Shown piece after piece: positions 40,814 through 51,080 of a stretch of DNA of 64,000 nt (position 1 is the first letter of the stretch; each line of letters begins with the position of its first letter). The notes below the pieces were generated by a model that saw nothing but the letters and a program-made list of their open reading frames with translations, was not told the origin of the DNA and searched no databases. Both the position numbers and the translations under genes were made by a program. Source of the stretch: Prorocentrum cordatum (Eukaryota; Sar; Dinophyceae; Prorocentrales; Prorocentraceae); the NCBI GenBank assembly GCA_963575745.1, contig CAUYUJ010018493.1, positions 262,631 to 326,630 of the forward strand, in the 5' to 3' direction.

Positions 40814-40875
40814 ACGCCGACGCCGACGCCGACGCCGACGAAGACGAAGACGACGACGACGACGACGACAAGGGG
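40585..40875. repeat. GAC/GCC trinucleotide array
   Basis: About 290 bases of GACGAC with a GCCGAC hexamer block at 40772-40840. It lies directly beside the TPR-like exon on the minus strand and is probably intronic. Confidence 0.88.
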
Positions 40876-40883
40876 GCGGGCGC

Positions 40884-40955
40884 CTGCCGGTACAGCCGTT
40901 GGGCTTCCGAGAAGGCGCCCAGGTCGCAGAGGACGAGCCCGAGCAGGTACAGCAC
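40884..40955 (-). CDS. TPR-like exon, 24 codons
   Basis: On the minus strand, after a run of C and the acceptor CCGGCAG, the exon reads VLYLLGLVLCDLGAFSEA then QRLYRQ and ends at CAG before GCGCCC, a possible GC donor. The L-G...L-G-x-F-x-E-A-x-x-L-Y pattern is a good tetratricopeptide signature. Length 72 bases, no frame break. The GAC array follows as intron. A related TPR-like exon lies 17.8 kb downstream on the same strand, beyond the copia element. Confidence 0.5.
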
Positions 40956-41029
40956 CTGCCGGGGGGGGGGGGGGGGGCGGAACCAAGCAGCGGGGGGAGG
41001 GCGAGCAGGAGGGAGGAGGACCAGGAGGA

Positions 41030-41185
41030 TGAGGAGGACGGACAGGAGGAGGACGAGCAGGAGGGGGGAGGACGAGGAGAAGGATGAGTAGGAGGAGGAG
41101 GACAAAGAGGAGGAGGGGCAGGAGGAAGAAGAGGAGGACGAACGGGAGGAGGAGAGGGAGGAGGAACGGCAGGAGGAAGAGGGGG
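41030..41185 (+). repeat. GGA microsatellite
   Basis: GGA/GAGGAC repeats following a 17-base G run (40961-40977) on the + strand. Confidence 0.8.
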
Positions 41186-41389
41186 CAACAGGCGCGTGGG
41201 GAGGGCAACCCTCAGGAGAGGAGGCGCGCGCGTTCACGGCGCGCAGCCACGCCGAGCGGCTCGCCGCCGTCGTTCCTGGTGGGGCTTGAGGCGGAGACTG
41301 GACTTCCGAGATGTCTCGCGCGGTCAGGACGGGCCAGCATCGACTCGGGACATGGGATCGAGCCAGAATGTGCCTCGGATCGAGCTGCA

Positions 41390-41615
41390 TCGGCACGGCA
41401 TCGAGATCGAATCGGATCGGCTGCGCCAAGATGCTCAACGACGCCATGGAAGGATTGGGCCGCATCGGATCGCCGTGAAATTGAAATCGAAATCGAGTTG
41501 GGCGAATCGGCATCGCAACGACGCCATGGAAGGGTTGGGCCGCATCGGATCGCCGCAAAATTGACATCGAAATCGGCATCGAATTGGCCGAATCGGCCTC
41601 GGATCGGATCGAGTG
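41390..41615 (+). repeat. ~78-bp duplication of GATCG/AATCGG-rich unit
   Basis: CGACGCCATGGAAGG(A/G)TTGGGCCGCATCGG occurs at about 41439 and 41518. Surrounding sequence is built from ATCGAAATCG words. A diverged third copy lies near 42195-42250. Confidence 0.75.
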
Positions 41616-42289
41616 GATCGGCATGGGCCCCGGCGGCGCGGCGGGCGCCCAGCAACCTCGAGACGTCACGGCAAGGGCTCGGGGAGGGGCGGCAAAGGGG
41701 GGGGCCCTGCCAGAGTTTGCGCGGCAGCCAGGGGCGTTGCACCGAGGGGCGGGGGGTGGGGGGGGGCTGCGCCGAATTCGTCGGCGGGGGTCTGCTCGAT
41801 CTCGCGATTCCCAGTGGGCGAGGCCGACAAAAGGCATAAACATCTTGCTTGCGACGCAAGAGGGTCTGGTCTGGGAGGGGGGTGGGGGGGGGCGAAAAGC
41901 AATAAGCCACGTTAGCTCAAGCCCAATGCGGCTGCATTGCCGCATGGGAATACAAGAACTGGTGCCAATGGTGCTGCATGAGGGGTTGCTAATTAATACC
42001 ACTGGTGTCGCATGGGAATGCAATAACTTAAATGTTGGAACTAATGTCTCATCGTCTTTTCATTGCCAAATGATTGGGTCAACGCTATTCCCATCCGGAA
42101 GAACGTTCAGACCAAACAACACTCCACATCGAATCGGAGTGTGCGTCGGACAGGGCTGCGTCGGCACGGCATCAAAATCGAATCGAATCGGCTGCGCCAC
42201 TATTCGCAAAAACGCCATGCAAACATGGGAGCGCATCGGATCGCTGAAACATCGGAATCCAATTGGATCGAACTGGGCGCGATCGATAC

Positions 42290-42760
42290 TGAGTCGGATC
42301 GATCGGATTGAAATTTATCCTGAGCCTCCTGCGGCCGATCTGGACGATTCGGGGATACCCAGAACTCTCTCGGCGAGGCGCAGCAACGGGAAACATCCCG
42401 AGGCTAGAAAACGGCCGAACACCGACAGAAACGCCCGAAAACTTCAACCGTAAAATTTCTGGCACCCTTATCCCACCTCTATGAAAACTGGCAGGCCGCT
42501 GCCTTGGGGGGGGGCTTTGGCGCCACGATCAGACCGACGACGACCGCAGCGCGATATGGCTGGTTTCGATCAGGCACTTCTCTCTCGCCCCTTTCCTCGT
42601 CCTGACTCCTCCGTCCTCCCCCTCCTCTCTCCTCCCTCACCTCTTTCATTTCACCCCCGCCTTTTCTCTCCTCTTCCCTCATCCGCCCTCCTCTCCTCGT
42701 CCTCCTCCTCCTCCTCCTCCTCCTCCTCCTCCTCCTCAGATTCTCCTTCTCTCTCTCTCC
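42290..42760 (+). repeat. Dispersed repeat C, copy 1
   Basis: Shares with 53755-54200: CCTGCGGCCG...GGACGATTCG, a GCGAGGCG(C/T)AG block, ACTGGCAGGCC(G/A)CCGC, TTGGGGGGG, TTGGCGCCACG(A/G)TCA, GACCGACGA and GCACTTCTCTCTCGCCC, ending in a TCC tract. Same orientation. Confidence 0.75.
42695..42738 (+). repeat. TCC microsatellite
   Basis: About 44 bases of TCC at the end of dispersed repeat C copy 1; copy 2 also ends in TCC (54168-54200). Confidence 0.85.
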
Positions 42761-42779
42761 TCCTCCTCCTTCTGCGCCT

Positions 42780-43030
42780 CCGCCCACGCCTGCGCCTCCG
42801 CCCACGCCTGCGCCTGTGCCTGCGCCTACGCCTCCCGCGGCAAGAGATGCCTCAGAGGTCCCCGCGGAGGGGGCACCGCCCGCGTCCCTCGCGCGCCCCC
42901 CCGCGGCGGCGAGGCCGGCCCTGGCCGCCCCCCCCCCCCCGAGTGCGCCCCGCGTGCGCGCGGGGCGCCCGCGGGTCGTCGGCGCGCACGCCGGCGGCGG
43001 CGTCTGGCCGGGCTGCCTCCCGGCGGCGGC
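42780..43030 (+). other. GC-rich Pro/Ala/Arg open stretch, coding status unclear
   Basis: CCGCCCACGCCTGCGCCT repeats lead into very GC-rich sequence open on both strands. It may be an Ala/Pro-rich exon, but composition alone explains the open frames. Confidence 0.25.
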
Positions 43031-43039
43031 GGGCGGCCG

Positions 43040-43215
43040 CCTGGCGGGCGGAGGGGGGGGGAGGGGGGAGGGGGGGGAGGTGGGGGAGGGGAAGGAGGGG
43101 GAGGTGGGGGGGAGGCACGGGAAGGAGGAGGGGGGGGGAGGCGGGAAGGGAAGGGGGGGAGGGGAGGGGGGGGGGGAGCGGGAACGGAAGGGAAGGGGGG
43201 GGGGGGGAGAGAAGG
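43040..43215 (+). repeat. Poly-G/GGA tract
   Basis: About 175 bases, mostly G with A every few bases. Confidence 0.85.
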
Positions 43216-44930
43216 AGGAGGGAGAACTGATGTCCAGTGATTTCGCCCCTTGGGCGTCGCTTAACTGGGGGGCGGGGAATGGCAGGCGGAAGGTGGTGCA
43301 CACATTTCGGAATGTGCACATTTTCGGGCCCAACTGGGGCCCAACGTGCCCCCTTTTGGGCCCCAGAGGCTCCCATTTACGGGCCCTGAAGGGCCCCTTT
43401 TCTGCGGCCCTCGATGCCCCCCAAACTGACTCCCCCATTACGCGGCTCCCGAGGAGTGAAGCACGTTTCCCCAAGATTTCGCCCGAGGCACGTTGCCTGT
43501 CGCCAGACCATCTGCCCCTACCAGGGTAGCGCTCGGCCCGGAGAGAGAGGTGGAGGGGAAGGAGGGGAAAAAGGGGAGGAGGGAGAGGAAAGGGACGGAG
43601 GAGGGGGTGGGGGAGGGCGGAGGGGGAAGGGCGGAGGATGAGGGGGGAGGGATGAAGGGGGGAAGAAGGGGGATGGGAGGTCCCCGGGGCGAATCGGGCC
43701 GGACGAAAACAGAAAACCAAACAACGGCATGAAAAGAAACTCTCGGAACTCCGCGTGGTTTTCTTGGATCTGCGCTGGATTCCTATCCCTGGCACGCGCA
43801 GTGCGCCAGGAGCGGCACTGGAGGCGTCGCCAAGGGGGCTCCAGCGCCGATCCAGGAAATCCGCGCGGAACTCCGAGCATTTATGTTGTGCCGTTCTTTC
43901 TTCTCCGAGGGAGAAGGACCTGGCGAATCAACTCACGTAGGTAATTCTCCGGCGCCCCCTGGCACAGGAGGCGCGCGCCGATGCATCGACGAAGGCGTCC
44001 AGCGGCGGGGACCAGACCGTCAGCATGCAGCGGATGTCGTGCCCCTCCCCCCTTCCCGAGCCCCTCTTCACCCCCGACCTGGACGAAGAGAGAAGCAGCT
44101 GAATCCTGAGCCCCTCAAAGAGGATGGCAGGGAAAAGGGGAAGGATCGAGCGTCGAGGCTTGAGGCGTTTTTCGACATGCTTGGCGGCAGCTGCGCCTCG
44201 CTTCGAACGTCCCTGGGGTGCCCGAGTCGTCCCGAACGGCCGCCAGATGTTCAGGCCGTGGTCCGATAGGCCAGACCTCTAAGGCAAATTATTGATGATT
44301 TGTTCGATGCAAGGGTCCCAGAAAGGTCCCTACCGATTCCTCCGGGCCAGCGTTCCATCCCGCACCATTTTCTGATGCGCCCGCGGTCCCCAGAGCTAAG
44401 CGGGGGCCCCTTGGGGCCCGGTAGCGACGAAAGACTGGAAACTTGTTATTCCTACACTTCGAAAGCGAAAAGAATAATGGCTGAACCGGACCCCATCGAG
44501 GATCGAGAAGGAGGGAAGTGGAGGAAGAGGAAGGATCTAGGATGGTGGTTTTGAAGCGCTTTGGGGCCCCTGGGGCGCCATCGCGGACGCGGCAGGATCT
44601 GCCTAGGCGTTCGGGCCAGGACGCGCCCCAGGAGGGGCCAGGGACCCCATCGCTGAGACATTCGTCTTTCGCCGCTTTCGGTTTATAGCAGTTTTTTTTT
44701 CGTCAGCTCCACAAACAGTTGTCCAGCCTCGGGGCGTCTCCTCCTCCTCCGCCTCCGCCCCCTCCTCCTCCTCCTCCGCCTCCGCCTCCTCCTTCGCGTG
44801 TTTTCCTCCTCCTCCTCCTCCTCATCTGCCCCCGCCTCCTCCTACTCCTCCTCCTCCTCCCCCTCTTCCTGCGCGCATCCTTGCGAAACATGAAGTTTGT
44901 CGTAACCCAATGACAGCACATGTAAGCGTA
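43216..44930. other. Non-coding or unassigned stretch
   Basis: Contains GTGCACACATTTCGGAATGTGCAC (imperfect hairpin, near 43290), GGGCCC-rich sequence near 43320-43420 like that at 21430-21500, GGA-rich sequence near 43540-43680, and TCC tracts at 44740-44870. A short + frame at 44478-44554 (MAEPDPIEDREGGKWRKRK) looks ordinary but is unsupported. Confidence 0.35.
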
Positions 44931-44934
44931 AGAA

Positions 44935-45096
44935 AGAAAAAGAAAACGAGAGAGAGAGAGAAGGAGAGAAAGAGAGAGAGAGAGAGAGAGAAGAAGAAGA
45001 GAGGGCGCGGGGCGGGCCTCCTCGCCACCGTCGGTAGCGCTCCCGACTAACCCTTCATAGAGGTCCATAGGCATCTATATGTGTATATATAGATAC

Positions 45097-45144
<48 letters not shown>

Positions 45145-45145
45145 G
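44935..45145. repeat. GA tract then TA tract
   Basis: GAGAGA at 44947-44992 and TATATA at 45060-45141, the only long TA array in the window. Confidence 0.9.
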
Positions 45146-45962
45146 TATACATGGGAACGCGGACCGACTCGGGCGGTGGGAACTGGCCGATCGGACAGAA
45201 CGGGGCCGAACGAGCAACATGATCACACAAGCAGTCAGCAACAGCACGGTTCATGGCAGAAGGCCAACGGATGGAGGAGGACCGAAACCCATCCAGGCAA
45301 TCAAAGCCTGCCTTAACGTCATCACCGAGCGAGTGCAAACCTGAAACAATCATACTCATGGGCACAATCTGCGAGTCAATCGTGCGGGGGATGAAATCAC
45401 ATAAATCTGAACGGCTGGCGGTCAAGTCGAACTCAGGTAGCGACCAAGGGGGACGGAAAGTGCGGGGCGAGTCTAGGATTCACATGCATCATCCCCCACG
45501 GAATCTGTACCGCACGGGCCGCGATCGATACCGCAATGGCGAAACGCAACATAGACTTCTCAACTTGCACACGCGCCCAATCCTTCGGAGCAATATCAGG
45601 GGCACCCCAAGGATGGGCAACTGCACGAAGCGGCTTGGCACGATTTTTCGCCTCTCGCACCCCGTTTCGACCCTGGGGGACGCCAGCACTTCGAGCACAG
45701 TTCTGGACGACACAAATTGAATTATCTGACTGCGTTGAGCCTCTGATTCAATGGCATCAGGGGGAGCAGTGAGCACACGCACTGACAAACCTCGAGCGGC
45801 AGCAATCTCCTCGCACCACCAGTGTACATCATGCAGCGTGCGCGCACAGCTCGTGACGTGCAGTAGGTACATTACTGGGGCATAGAGACGTGCGGCAGGA
45901 GCAAGTGGAAGCAGAGGCGCCACGTTCGCATCCACAGGCGCGGGGCGGCACCAACGCGGCAC
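45075..45962 (-). pseudogene. Retroelement fragment with methyltransferase-like SPPC/EHP pattern, decayed
   Basis: Minus frames show WWCEEIAAARGLSVRVLTA, LEVLASPRVETGC (where intact relatives typically have a SPPCETWS motif), LPILGVPLILLRRIGRV, then in other frames MMHVNPRLAPHFPS (the counterpart of an EHP motif) and FRSSSIRWPSAMNRAVADC. The order matches a module I recall from dinoflagellate retroelement proteins. Several stops and frameshifts break it. Its 3' end runs into the TA tract. Confidence 0.4.
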
Positions 45963-46023
45963 GCGACACTAGGGAGCCCCGGGGGGTCGGCCGCGCCCGA
46001 CAGGCCAGGTCCAGCAAAACGCG

Positions 46024-46082
46024 ACGGACCTCCTCCTCCTCCTGCCCCTCCTCCTCCTCCTCCTCCTCCTCCTCCTCCTCCT
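46024..46082 (+). repeat. TCC microsatellite
   Basis: Short TCC tract preceding the long GGA array; together they form another facing pair about 140 bases apart. Confidence 0.8.
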
Positions 46083-46214
46083 GCCTCCCCCGCCCCCCTC
46101 GGCCTGGCCCGCCCCGGCCCGGGCGCGCGCGGGGCCTGCCGGCGCAGGCCGGCGCCGCGCCCGCGCCCAGCGCTTCCCCGCCCAGCGCCTCAAGGCACGC
46201 GACATGGGGGAAAG

Positions 46215-46625
46215 GAGGGGCAAGGGGCGGGGGGGGGGGAGGAGAAGGAGGAGGAGGAGGAGGAGGAGGAGGAGGAGGAGGAGGAGGGGCAGGGGGAGGA
46301 GGAGGAGGAGGGAGGAGGAGGAGGAGGAGGAGGAGGAGGAGGAGGGGAGGAGGAGGAGGGAGAGGAGGAGGAGAGAGGAGGAGGGGAGGCGGAAGCTAGG
46401 AGGAGGACGTGGGGGAGAGCGGAGGAAGAGACATGAGGAGGAGAGGGAGGAGATGAGGAGGCGGAGGAGGAGGAGGAGGAGAAAGGCGGAGGGGGAGGGA
46501 GATGGAGAAGAAGAAGAGGAGGAGGAGAAGGCAGGAAGAGAGAGGGAAGAGGAGGAGGAGGGAGAGGAGGGAGATGAGGGAGAAGGAGGAGGAGGAGGAG
46601 GAGGAGGAGGAGGAGGAGGATGTTG
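46215..46625 (+). repeat. GGA microsatellite, ~400 bp
   Basis: One of the longest purine arrays in the window, with interruptions (GAGATGAGGAGG). Confidence 0.9.
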
Positions 46626-46629
46626 ACGG

Positions 46630-47395
46630 CCCAGAAGGCAGAACAAATCTGCGGCGCTCAGCAAAGCGCGGGCCAAATCGCCCTAACCAGGGGCACGCGT
46701 GTACAAAGAGGAAGCAGGCACAAGCTGAATCCGTCCTCTGGCCTCCTATTATTGGCTAACCCCCAATAGCGCCGAAACCTCGTGTCTTAGGGGGGAAGCC
46801 AACAAATAGGAAGCAAGCGGGCAGGACCGCAGCATTGGACCAGCGACCGCAACCCCGCAGGGCGAGGTCGCCCCCTGGCCCCTTCCCCCCCAGCCAACAA
46901 GCGGGGCAGGAGGAGGCCCCACCAGGGGCGGGGTTGGTCAAGTGCTGGGCCTACCCAGCAAAACAACACGGAGCGGTACCCAGCGCCAGAACCTCATCAT
47001 GACACGGCCAGCAATTTGCCCGCGGCAATTAGCATTCCAACCAACGTGGTTGGACGCTGTGAGCCGCGGGCACCTGCCTCCGCATCATCATCGGCAGTGC
47101 ACCTCATACAGGAGGTGCCACGTGGGACGTCATCAAAGAGGCCCTGGCGGCCGTCAGCGCGCTGACGACCGTCAGGGCCCCTGATGTCAAGAGTCCGTGG
47201 GGCTGCCGCGGCGGCGGTTGGTTCGCGGCCCCCGTCCGCAGGGGGGCGAGACAGGCGGGCGTGGCCATGGCTCAGGAGGGCCACGCGGCGCGGGGCATCC
47301 GCCGAGCCTGCCCGACTCAGCGCGCTCACCCGAAGCACTCCTCGCACACCGTGCGCTGGCAGGGAGCGCACCAGTAGGTGGGGGAGCGGCGGGGG
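46630..47395. other. GC-rich unassigned stretch
   Basis: No supported gene. GGCCGTCAGCGCGCTGACGACC near 47150 is a local inverted repeat (GTCAGCGCGCTGAC, perfect, 14 bases). Confidence 0.4.
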
Positions 47396-48510
47396 TCACG
47401 CGGTGGCACCACGCGATCGTCGGCGCAAGGCAAGCTTGAGGCCGCCTGGGCACGCGAGCTCGAAGTCCTCCGAGCTCAAGTCGCCTGCGTCTACAGGCTC
47501 CTCGACAAGGTGCGCCATGGCGTCGCCCAGCTGCGGAGTGAAGTCGCTGCGCACGTCCCCGCTCGCGTCAAAGTTCTCGCCGTCTTCGCACACGGGGCCG
47601 TGGCTCTACACGCCGCACTGGGACTCGACCGCGTCCTCGCCCACATCGATGTCGACGCACACGGGGCCGTCGCTCGCCACGTCCCCGTTCACGTCGATGT
47701 CGCAGCCCACGGGGCCATCGCTCTGCTTCTACGGACTCCACGCGCTCGGTCTGGAGCGCCGCTAGCCGCCAGCCCGCCTTCAGCCCGAAGCCGAAGACGA
47801 TGGCCTCCGACTCAGAGTCGCGAGGCCGCCAGCCGTCAGGGGCATACCATCGCGAGCCCGCCTGCAGGTCCGTGCAGTCGTAGTCGTAGTCGAAGTCGTA
47901 CGCCTCTTGCCCTCCTCCTCCAGCGCCGCGGGGAAGGAGAGGACAGGCGCGTCCACCCGCACCTCGGCGTCGGCGCTCGCAACGTCCAGAAGCCGAGCCT
48001 CCAGCTCCGCCACGCGCAGCACATGCCCGAAGTCCTCGCCAGGGCGAGGCCCCGGCCGCCGCCCACGCCAGGTCGGCGGCCGAGGCAGCGGCAGAGCCCC
48101 CCGCGGGGATGCGCGCCGCGTGGAACGCGGCGTTGCGCCGCCTCCGGGAGCACGGGACGCGGCGGCCGCCCGCCGCAAGCATCAGCGCCGGCCATGCAGC
48201 CGCCCGCCTTGCGGTCCTGCCACGAGCCAGGGCCGCCCCGCCTCGGAACGGCGGCCTCCGCTGCGGCCAGCCGTCGCCTGCGCGCGGCCCCTCGGGCAGT
48301 AGAGGCGCCCAGCGAGGCCGTCTCGAGCGCTCGCAGCGCTCCTGGGCCTCCCCAGAAGGGTCGGCCCCCCGCAGCCACCGTAGCCTTCACCGTCGGGCAG
48401 TCCCCCTCCATGGCCACAGGACGCGGCCAAGGGGGGAAGGACTGAGCCGCTCTCTAGCGAAGAGGCAGCAGGGAGAGACACGGACGCGCAGCCCGCCTGG
48501 CGACCAAGGC
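47396..48510 (-). pseudogene. SL-tagged broken gene, acidic protein
   Basis: Across minus frames, coding-like stretches follow in order: GGSAAASAADLAWAAAG (about 48080), EDFGHVLRVAELEARLLDVA and SADAEVRVDAPVLSFPAALE (about 48035-47930), YDFDYDYDCTDLQAGSRWYA and PDGWRPRDSESEAIVFGFGL (about 47905-47790), a repeated acidic GPVCVDIDVGED block (about 47700-47640), and CEDGENFDASGDVRSDFTPQ with LGDAMAHLVEEPVDAGDLSS (about 47590-47470), stopping at 47396. Frames switch at least twice. The SL remnant at 48514-48535 lies just upstream on the same strand, so this looks like a retrocopy of an mRNA that has since decayed. No family is recognised. Confidence 0.45.
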
Positions 48511-48513
48511 AGG

Positions 48514-48535
48514 CATGAGCCAAAATGGCCACGGA
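48514..48535 (-). other. Relict spliced-leader sequence (SL-derived), minus strand
   Basis: On the minus strand TCCGTGGCCATTTTGGCTCA then TG, 20 of 22 matches to the canonical leader. The final CATG instead of CAAG is the same change as at 16688-16709. No GT donor follows. It sits upstream of the broken acidic-protein gene. Confidence 0.85.
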
Positions 48536-48722
48536 GGAGGAGGAAGAAAATGACGAAAGGGAGGAGAAGGATGAGGAAGACAGGAAGCTAACAGAGATAA
48601 CAGCCATGGGAGCGCAGCCAAAATGCCCGACCGCGCCCCGAGGAAGAGAACAAGAGGCCCCCCGATCCCCGCCCGTCCGTTCGCGCCGCGGCCTAGCCGA
48701 AGCCGGGCGAGGAAGATCCTGT

Positions 48723-49361
48723 TCAAAGTGTACGCGGTTGCTCAAAGAGCCTTCGTAGCTGTCTTTCTGGCTGCAGTAGGGCTGTGCCCCAGGCGATGAT
48801 GCTGATGGCGTTGCCTCGCCAGTCTGCGGGAAGGCCGTCCGGGACGTCTTGCCCAGTCCTTGTCACCGCCCGTAGGGAGGTTGACAGGGCGTCCAAAGCT
48901 CGTCTCCAGTCGGCCTCCATGCAGGGCGGTAGGCTCTCGCCGCCTCTGGGTGTGTCGCCTCGTCCCAGGGGGTCGAGCTCGGTTCTCGGAGCAGTGTCAG
49001 GCGCGGGTCGCGCCAAGGGCGTCAACATGGGGGCTGTTCCCCGTGGCGGGCCGCTTGTCTCGTTCGCTGCCTGGCTGACTGCACCCGGAGGGGCTTCTTG
49101 CTGGCAGTCTGCGGGACTGGGGGGCCCTGGTGGAAGGCTGGTGTCTTCAGGGGGAGTCGCCTGCCTGGGGTCAGCGTTGGTGTGGCTGTCGGTGGGGGCG
49201 GGTGCTCCGCCGCCTATTTCTTGGCCGCCGCGTCCGTTCGCAGGGTTCGTGGCAACCGCGTCCGCGGCTGGCAGGGCATTGCTGTCCGCACACTCAGCCA
49301 CCACGCCGTCGACGTGCGCGGCGTGGGGGAGGCGACGACTGACGACGGGGGGGGCAAACAA
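48723..49361 (-). CDS. Hypothetical ORF, C-terminal part most coding-like
   Basis: 212 codons on the minus strand. The first 140 residues are Pro/Ala/Thr rich and could be low-information. The last 70 have normal composition: MEADWRRALDALSTSLRAVT, DGLPADWRGNAISIIAWG and TALLQPERQLRRLFEQP, ending with TGA at 48723. It may be a fragment of a retroelement ORF, since it lies among such remnants and shares no intron signals. No family is assigned. It ends about 190 bases upstream of the SL remnant on the same strand. Confidence 0.4.
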   Translation of the reverse strand: MFAPPVVSRRLPHAAHVDGVVAECADSNALPAADAVATNPANGRGGQEIGGGAPAPTDSHTNADPRQATPPEDTSLPPGPPSPADCQQEAPPGAVSQAANETSGPPRGTAPMLTPLARPAPDTAPRTELDPLGRGDTPRGGESLPPCMEADWRRALDALSTSLRAVTRTGQDVPDGLPADWRGNAISIIAWGTALLQPERQLRRLFEQPRTL

Positions 49362-49369
49362 AAGTAACC

Positions 49370-49884
49370 ACTAAGCGGGACGCCCGTCTTGGGGTGCCCG
49401 CCCTCTCGAATTTTCGAAAGGGCCTTCTTGGAGCTCTGGGCCAGAACTCCAGAGGTCGGGGGCTTACACATATCCCTAAGCTTAGGGCTCGTCCAGTGGG
49501 CACTCAAAGACCCGCGCGTAGAGCATAAGGTATAAGGCCCTACCTTCTCCATCACGTGACCCAGGGCGGAGAAACAGCTAAACTCTCCCTCCCCCTCCCC
49601 AGGCGCCGACACCGGAAGGACCCCAGGACCAGGGTCCCCTTACCCAGGGCTCGCCCCAAGGACCACAGCCCCGGGAACCAACGAGCCACGCGCACACTCC
49701 ATGGCCGCTTGGATCGCCTGGGGTCTCGCCTGGGGGGTAGCAGCGGCGTCAAGCCCCCCTGGACGAAACTCCAATTCGGGCACGCTCTCGCTGCATGGGG
49801 AGAAGGTTCGCACTTCCTACCACTACCTTGAGTCATCAGCGCCACGGTGGCACATGCCTGAGTTTGACCCAGGCAGCGCCTGCA
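49370..49884. other. Unassigned stretch
   Basis: AATTTTCGAAAGG near 49409-49421 and CCTAAGCTTAGG (perfect 12-base palindrome, near 49475) are the only features noted. No gene is supported. Confidence 0.4.
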
Positions 49885-49990
49885 AGTGATTACATCACCG
49901 AGGACATGGAAATCATGTTCCTGGAATCGGAAGCACATGGAAATCATGTTCCTGAAGCATGATTACATCACCGAGCACATGGAAAGGCCG
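49885..49990 (+). repeat. Interleaved direct repeats (TGATTACATCACCGAG)
   Basis: TGATTACATCACCGAG(G/C)ACATGG occurs at 49888 and 49960. Between them ACATGGAAATCATGTTCCTG occurs twice (49905 and 49934). Each contains the CATG..CATG inverted element GAAATCATGTTCC. Confidence 0.9.
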
Positions 49991-50069
49991 AGGAAGGAAC
50001 GATGCACACCGTGGCCCTCGGAATTTCACGACAGACCTCGAACTGCCCATCCACAACCTTCGGGGATCT

Positions 50070-50285
50070 TCTGACCCGGGTCAATCCAGACCCGGGTCAT
50101 CAGGAAACCAAAAACTGCAATGCAGGAAAAACAAACTGCACCGCAGGTCTTCGCAGACCCAGGTCAGCCAATACGCGCGGCCGCCTCGCGGCCACGAGCG
50201 GCTCCCTAACCCGGGTCAGCCAGAGGGGGTTTTCGCAGGATCCTGCAGGATCTGGCGCCCTGGCTGACCCCCGTCTGTATTGACC
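50070..50285 (+). repeat. GACCCGGGTCA palindrome cluster
   Basis: TGACCCGGGTCA (perfect 12-base palindrome, about 50072), GACCCGGGTCAT (about 50089), GACCCAGGTCAG (50156), AACCCGGGTCAGCC (about 50208) and GACCCCCGTCT (50266 and 50283). Similar words recur at 58575-58600. Confidence 0.75.
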
Positions 50286-51080
50286 CCCGTCTCAAGGCTC
50301 CCGAAACCTCCTGATGCGAAACATTCCGGGCACATGCCCAGTCAAAAAGCTGAGCATGCTGACGCAAGATCTCCAACCTGGCAGCCTCACTTTTGACCAG
50401 CACGTCGGAAACCTGATGCGATCGAGTACCTTCCTTGGCGAAAACAACAGGATTGAGTCCCTCTTGCGAGAAATTCAAGCAGAGAGAGGTGCGCTCGCAC
50501 CAACTCAAACAAGGTAAAACCCGAATCAGACCTGGCATCGGCAATCTTGAACATTTGACGCCAGATATCAGCATGCACCCCCGTGGCCGACGCGTGAACG
50601 CGAGACCATTCAGCCCCTCACGCACAACCCCAAGGAGATCCGAAACTGCAGCTGCCATGCGCGGAGACAACTGGAGCCCCCGCAACAGAGCATGTCTTTC
50701 GGAGTGGCCAACGGTCTGAACCGGTCCAGGCAAAATACCATAAGTGGTCGGGATGACATCGCCGCCAACTTGGATGGCCGACCATCCACACCATCTGAAC
50801 TCGAGCCAGGCACTATGCATACCCGACCCGTCAAAAAACACACAGTCCTCCCCCAGGACTCGGAAGGAGAATCCCAATCACCCCAGAAGGTGATCGGGAG
50901 GACAATAGAGTGGCAAGGGATGGGCTTGGAGCCTTGGGGGGGCCAACGCAGAGCCTGAGCAAATGACAACTGACGTGTCCCATGACATCGACCGCTTCCA
51001 CACTCAAGCGATCCATCGTTTTTCTTACATCTCCCCGCCCCAACCATGCAATCCTCGAGCGTCTTCCTGCTCGAGCACAT
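50206..51080 (-). pseudogene. LINE RNase H fragment
   Basis: Overlapping minus frames show an RNase H beginning: GEDCVFFDGSGMHSAWLEFR and WCGWSAIQVGGDV (first Asp in FFDGSG), GPVQTVGHSERHALLRGLQ (Glu), then SDLLGVVREGLNGL (Asp). The upstream frame (51080-50610) carries VLPITFWGDWDSPSE and similar, shifted. There is no intact RT nearby, so it is a 5'-truncated LINE remnant. It differs in sequence from the RNase H at 20-21 kb, so two LINE lineages are present. Confidence 0.5.

Noticed and set aside
48612-48632. Second leader-like core (GGGCATTTTGGCTG on the minus strand) near the 48.5 kb remnant
   Set aside because: Only the ATTTTGGCT core matches; the 5' half is absent. Could be chance.
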